Shown piece after piece: positions 5,516-8,645 of a stretch of 8,645 bases of DNA. The position numbers were made by a program, and so were the translations under genes. Position 1 is the stretch's first letter. Every line of letters begins with the position of its first letter. The notes below the pieces were generated by a model. It did not search any database and was not told where the DNA came from. It saw only the letters and a list, made by a program, of their open reading frames with translations. The DNA is from an uncultured Calothrix sp. (GTDB lineage Bacteria; Cyanobacteriota; Cyanobacteriia; Cyanobacteriales; Nostocaceae): the NCBI GenBank assembly GCA_937884685.1, contig CAKZYM010000923.1:1-8645 (forward strand). The letters are read 5' to 3'.

Positions 5516-8116
5516 TTATTGCATCTTTGATTTTGCTTCTAAACTTTCCAAACGACTTCTAAGTTGCTGATTTTGTTTTTTAAGTTCTTCAAGTTCCGAA
5601 CGTAAATCATTAACCGCACCATTAGAAGAAGTTTTCTGAACCACTTGCTCAACTTGCTCCTCAGCAAAACGACGCACCCGACCATCAGGAGTTTGTTCGG
5701 CTAAAGTACGCAAAATTCCCACAGCTTTTTTATCTTCCATCTGTCCGAGCGAACTTGCTACAGCAATTTGAGTTAAGAAGAAAGTTTCTTGAGAAATCTT
5801 GCTCAACCTCTCCAAAATTCTTTCTAAATTAGGACTACTTTGACCGGTAGAAATTTTTCCTAAAGCGCGAATTGCGCCCAAACGTAGAGGTTGCGGAACG
5901 CCTAATTTGGTATAATTCAAAATTAAATTTAAAGCAGCCTCCGAGGTTTTTAATTCAGCTAAACCCGCTATAGCACCATTTCGCACTACTTCATTCCAGC
6001 CAGCTTTTGATTGTAAAATATTCTCAAACAGCTTTATTACTTCTGCCTCATCTGGTTTGTCTTCTCCCACAGTTGCAGCAATCGAACCTATAGAAGTAGC
6101 AGCAGCAGCTTCCACATAATAGCTAGCATCACCAGTTTGAGATAATTTCTTCAAAGCTTCGTAGCTAGAATTAGTCTTAATTTTACCAAGCGCTTGCGCT
6201 ACAGTTCTTCGCACGAAAGGATTTTCATCAGACAAATAACCAACCAAAACATCAAAAACTTGGTCTAACTGAACCGAAGCTAACTGTTTTGTAACTTCTA
6301 CACGTACACCCCAAAAACCATCATTTTTCAGCGATTCGGATAGTGCTTTCACAGCTTCCAAACTGCTTTTTTTAGCTAGAGCTTCCGCAGCATAAATCCG
6401 CGAAACGGGATTTTTATCGTGGAGTAACTGAGCCTTCAACTCGGGAATAGGATATTCTAAAGTAACGGTTTTCAGGTAGTGATTCCCAACATCAAAGCTA
6501 ATAAAATCTGGTTTTTTCTCTAGAGGAAAATAAAAGCTCTGCTCCTTCTCCGAAACTCTTACCGTAAAAACTTTCAACTCATCAGCTTGATTGATGTAGC
6601 CAAAACCAATGGGAACTCTTAGATCAAAGAAACTCTCCTTGTTTTTATCGTTTCCATTTACCTGAGTTTGTTCCACAGTCACCTTGGCTAAATTAGCATC
6701 CCCATCCCAAGCATAAGTAACTTTAAAATCGGGATGTCCACCACGGTAAACGTATTGGTCAAAAAGAAACGTCAAATTACGACCAGTAGCTTTTTCAATT
6801 GCTCGTAGTAAGTCAATTGTCTCTACAGTTTGGTGAGCATTATCGTTAACAAACGTAGCAACAGCCGACCAAAATAACTCTTCTCCCAACTGCGCCCTCA
6901 TCATATGATAGACACAGGAGCCTTTCTCATAAATATGACGGTCGTATAGTTCGATAGCTTCTCGGTAGACATGAGTTACCATAGGACGACGGTAGCGACT
7001 GCTATCTTCATTTATATAGCGTCTTGCTTGCTGCAAACGATAATAATCTGCTTCTTGAGAACCATATTCGCGCTCAGTCCACATCACCTCGGAATAACTT
7101 GCCATTCCTTCCTTAACCCAAGCATGAGACCAATGTTTAATTACTACTAAATCTCCAAACCACTGATGGGCTAATTCATGAACAACTAAACTTTCAGCAT
7201 TGCGGTTATCAACAATAGCTTTCTCATCAAGCAGACATCTATCAGTTAGCAGCGTAGTAGAAGTATTTTCCATCCCCCCAAAAATGAAGTCATCAACGCA
7301 GACTTGAGCATATTTAGGGAAAGCATAAGAATAAGCATACTTCTCGCTGAGAAACTCCATCATTTCTGGAGTTTTACCCATAGTGCGTTGAGCATCTGCT
7401 TCCCGTCCCTTCTCCACATAATAAGTAACGGGTTTATCATGCCATTGGTCGCTAATCTCAGCAAAATCACTTACAGCAAGAGTCATTAAATAGGTTGGGT
7501 GAACCTGCTTTTGCAGCCAATGATAAACAAGATTATCTTTATTTTCTGGATCTTCCTCCGTGTCTATTAACTCACCATTAGAAACAACCTTCAAAGGTTT
7601 AGGAACCTTTACCCGAATTTCCGAAGTTGATAACTGTCCTGGGTAATCAAAGCAAGGAAACCAAAACCGCGAATCTTCGTCTTCTCCCTGAGTCCAAACT
7701 TGAGTCGGTTTATCGGGATAATGCTCGTCCGGTTGAATAAAATAAATACCGCGAGTTGGTTTTTCTACCGAGTAAGCGATAATTATGTCAAGTCGTCGAT
7801 TAATTTGAGTTGGGGAATTAAGTTCGATATCTAGATGCTCGCCATCATAATCAAACTTTTGGGCAACTTCTCCAATAAAAACCGACTCAATATTTAAATT
7901 TACAGCATCAAAGTATAAGCGCTCTACACCATTACATACAGGAGCTAGAGTGATTTTACAGGTACCGCGAACAGTTTGGCTTGGTATATCCAAACTTAAA
8001 TCAAGAAAAATATGCTTTACCTGTCCGGGTCTATCCGGATTGTACTGGGGCTTTGCACCTGGTGAAACAAAAGATTTATGGCGCTGATTCTCAGTATCAA
8101 AGTTTGACTGCAACAT
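5516..8116 (-). CDS. pepN: M1 family zinc aminopeptidase with HEAT repeats and C-terminal coiled coil
   Basis: This 866-residue protein would remove N-terminal amino acids from peptides, probably in the cytoplasm, since no signal peptide is seen. A beta-rich N-terminal domain (about 25-215) precedes the thermolysin-like catalytic domain (about 216-460). The substrate-binding GGMEN lies at 280-284. The zinc motif HELAH at 313-317 is followed after 18 residues by Glu336, giving ligands His313, His317 and Glu336 with catalytic Glu314. Tyr396 in IYEKG matches the transition-state tyrosine. After a beta domain (about 465-555), residues 569-827 form roughly seven HEAT-like helical repeats in place of the E. 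coli PepN helical domain. Residues 838-859 form a leucine-zipper heptad. The gene stands alone, with a weak AAAGG site before its ATG. The symbol follows common usage; orthology to E. coli pepN is not shown. Confidence 0.95.
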   Translation of the reverse strand: MLQSNFDTENQRHKSFVSPGAKPQYNPDRPGQVKHIFLDLSLDIPSQTVRGTCKITLAPVCNGVERLYFDAVNLNIESVFIGEVAQKFDYDGEHLDIELNSPTQINRRLDIIIAYSVEKPTRGIYFIQPDEHYPDKPTQVWTQGEDEDSRFWFPCFDYPGQLSTSEIRVKVPKPLKVVSNGELIDTEEDPENKDNLVYHWLQKQVHPTYLMTLAVSDFAEISDQWHDKPVTYYVEKGREADAQRTMGKTPEMMEFLSEKYAYSYAFPKYAQVCVDDFIFGGMENTSTTLLTDRCLLDEKAIVDNRNAESLVVHELAHQWFGDLVVIKHWSHAWVKEGMASYSEVMWTEREYGSQEADYYRLQQARRYINEDSSRYRRPMVTHVYREAIELYDRHIYEKGSCVYHMMRAQLGEELFWSAVATFVNDNAHQTVETIDLLRAIEKATGRNLTFLFDQYVYRGGHPDFKVTYAWDGDANLAKVTVEQTQVNGNDKNKESFFDLRVPIGFGYINQADELKVFTVRVSEKEQSFYFPLEKKPDFISFDVGNHYLKTVTLEYPIPELKAQLLHDKNPVSRIYAAEALAKKSSLEAVKALSESLKNDGFWGVRVEVTKQLASVQLDQVFDVLVGYLSDENPFVRRTVAQALGKIKTNSSYEALKKLSQTGDASYYVEAAAATSIGSIAATVGEDKPDEAEVIKLFENILQSKAGWNEVVRNGAIAGLAELKTSEAALNLILNYTKLGVPQPLRLGAIRALGKISTGQSSPNLERILERLSKISQETFFLTQIAVASSLGQMEDKKAVGILRTLAEQTPDGRVRRFAEEQVEQVVQKTSSNGAVNDLRSELEELKKQNQQLRSRLESLEAKSKMQ

Positions 8117-8292
8117 CGACTTATATCTACCTTTAAATTACAAAAAACTCAATTTAGTTAATAAAAAATAACAATTTGTGGCGAGTAACCACACACTCCA
8201 GCCATACTGGCTTCAAAAACCTATGACTTCAAAGCCTATCATTTATTTTAAATCTCATCGGCTTTTTGCTGAGTAAAAATACTTGAAGCAAG

Positions 8293-8319
8293 ATTATATA
8301 GATTAAAATAATTGGTCAC
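8293..8319 (-). promoter_or_regulatory. Candidate promoter of the aminopeptidase gene
   Basis: A perfect TATAAT -10 box lies at 8298-8293 on the minus strand. Upstream of it, GTGACC at 8319-8314 matches four bases of the -35 consensus with a short 15-bp spacer. It predicts a leader of about 170 bases. The -10 match is strong but the -35 is poor, so an extended or activator-dependent promoter is possible. Confidence 0.35.
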
Positions 8320-8438
8320 TCGACACCTTTGATTCTAGATGGGTTAAACATTTACGGTTTACCACATTAGTAGTTGATGCAAAGAAAGCCAAATTTTAGA
8401 GCCTATAGTGTGTAGAATTACTAAGTTTATCAGTAAAT

Positions 8439-8479
8439 ACCGATAATCGGTGAGGAGAAATATGAAGTATAAAAGCTGA
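8439..8479 (+). other. Palindrome plus strong ribosome-binding site before a five-codon frame
   Basis: ACCGAT-A-ATCGGT (8439-8451) is a perfect inverted repeat around one base. It is followed at once by GAGGAG and, after four bases, by an ATG at 8462 whose frame ends with TGA after five codons (MKYKS). The ribosome-binding site is the best in the window, yet the frame is too short for a normal gene. It may be a decayed gene start, a leader peptide, or chance. The palindrome could be an operator. Confidence 0.2.
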
Positions 8480-8530
8480 AGAAGAAAATAGAATTTTTAG
8501 GATAACGTGAAAGGGAGATTTTTAGAGTAA

Positions 8531-8645
8531 CAAGTAGCGAGTAGAAAGTAGAAAGTAGTAAGTAGCAAGTAGCAAGTAGCAAGTAACGAATAGAAGGTAC
8601 TCCTAACTCCTAACTCCTAACTCTTAACTCCTAACTCCTAACTCC
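8531..8645. repeat. Two adjoining seven-base tandem repeats in one continuous phase
   Basis: From 8531 to 8600 there are ten 7-bp units of the type CAAGTAG, varying mainly at the first two bases and decaying towards the end (CAAGTAA, CGAATAG, AAGGTAC). From 8601 to the window end there are six units of TCCTAAC (one is TCTTAAC at 8622-8628) plus TCC. The switch occurs on a unit boundary without loss of the seven-base register. The second motif is the same as the array at 1797-1855. The array may continue beyond the window. Confidence 0.93.

Larger units (their letters stand above)
8117..8645. other. 529-bp intergenic region upstream of the aminopeptidase
   Basis: No protein gene is supported here. 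The region contains the aminopeptidase promoter candidate, a small hairpin AGCCA-TAC-TGGCT near 8199-8211, a palindrome followed by a tiny frame (8439-8479), and a tandem heptamer array from 8531 to the window edge. The rest is plain AT-rich sequence. The next gene beyond 8645 is not visible. Confidence 0.7.

Noticed and set aside
7304..7489. 61-codon plus-strand open frame
   Set aside because: It is antisense to the catalytic region of the aminopeptidase, whose reading is certain.
8223..8276. 17-codon plus-strand frame (MTSKPIIYFK...)
   Set aside because: It has no ribosome-binding site and overlaps the predicted leader of the aminopeptidase on the other strand.

Overview
The window looks like chromosome from a filamentous, Nostocales-type cyanobacterium. 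It is AT-rich, with long intergenic spacers that carry seven-base tandem repeats of the kind known from Nostoc/Calothrix relatives. It has one HIP1 octamer (GCGATCGC), and an M1 aminopeptidase with a C-terminal HEAT-repeat tail. The lineage call is an inference from these traits. All four recognisable genes lie on the minus strand, and no tRNA, rRNA, CRISPR array or intact insertion sequence was seen.

Layout in transcription order, from high to low coordinates. (1) 8117-8645 is an upstream spacer holding a two-motif heptamer array, a small palindrome and a probable promoter. (2) 5516-8116 encodes an 866-residue M1 zinc aminopeptidase, complete with catalytic residues, about seven HEAT-like repeats and a terminal leucine-zipper-like coiled coil. 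(3) 4389-5515 is a 1.1 kb AT-rich spacer with a 126-bp element bounded by perfect 13-bp inverted repeats, a possible promoter for the genes below, and a 29-codon mini-ORF. (4) 3060-4298 (possibly from 4388) and 1856-3040 are two GT-B (GT4-type) glycosyltransferases, 19 bp apart. (5) 1699-1855 is a repeat-filled spacer. (6) 1698 to the window edge holds the first 566 codons of a Wzz-type chain-length regulator fused to a BY-kinase/CpsD-like ATPase domain. This gene is open at the edge and therefore incomplete.

Genes 4 and 6 read as part of an exopolysaccharide or capsule locus. The two glycosyltransferases would add sugars to a lipid-linked repeat unit at the cytoplasmic face, and the Wzz/BY-kinase protein would control polymer length and export. 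The glycan itself cannot be deduced. The aminopeptidase is probably an independent housekeeping peptidase, because more than 1 kb of non-coding DNA and a mobile-element-like repeat separate it from the glycan genes.

I did not find a convincing undescribed system. The most unusual items are the same seven-base repeat in the same orientation at both ends of the window, one copy of which starts at a stop codon and closes all six reading frames, the 126-bp inverted-repeat element, and the zipper on the aminopeptidase tail.
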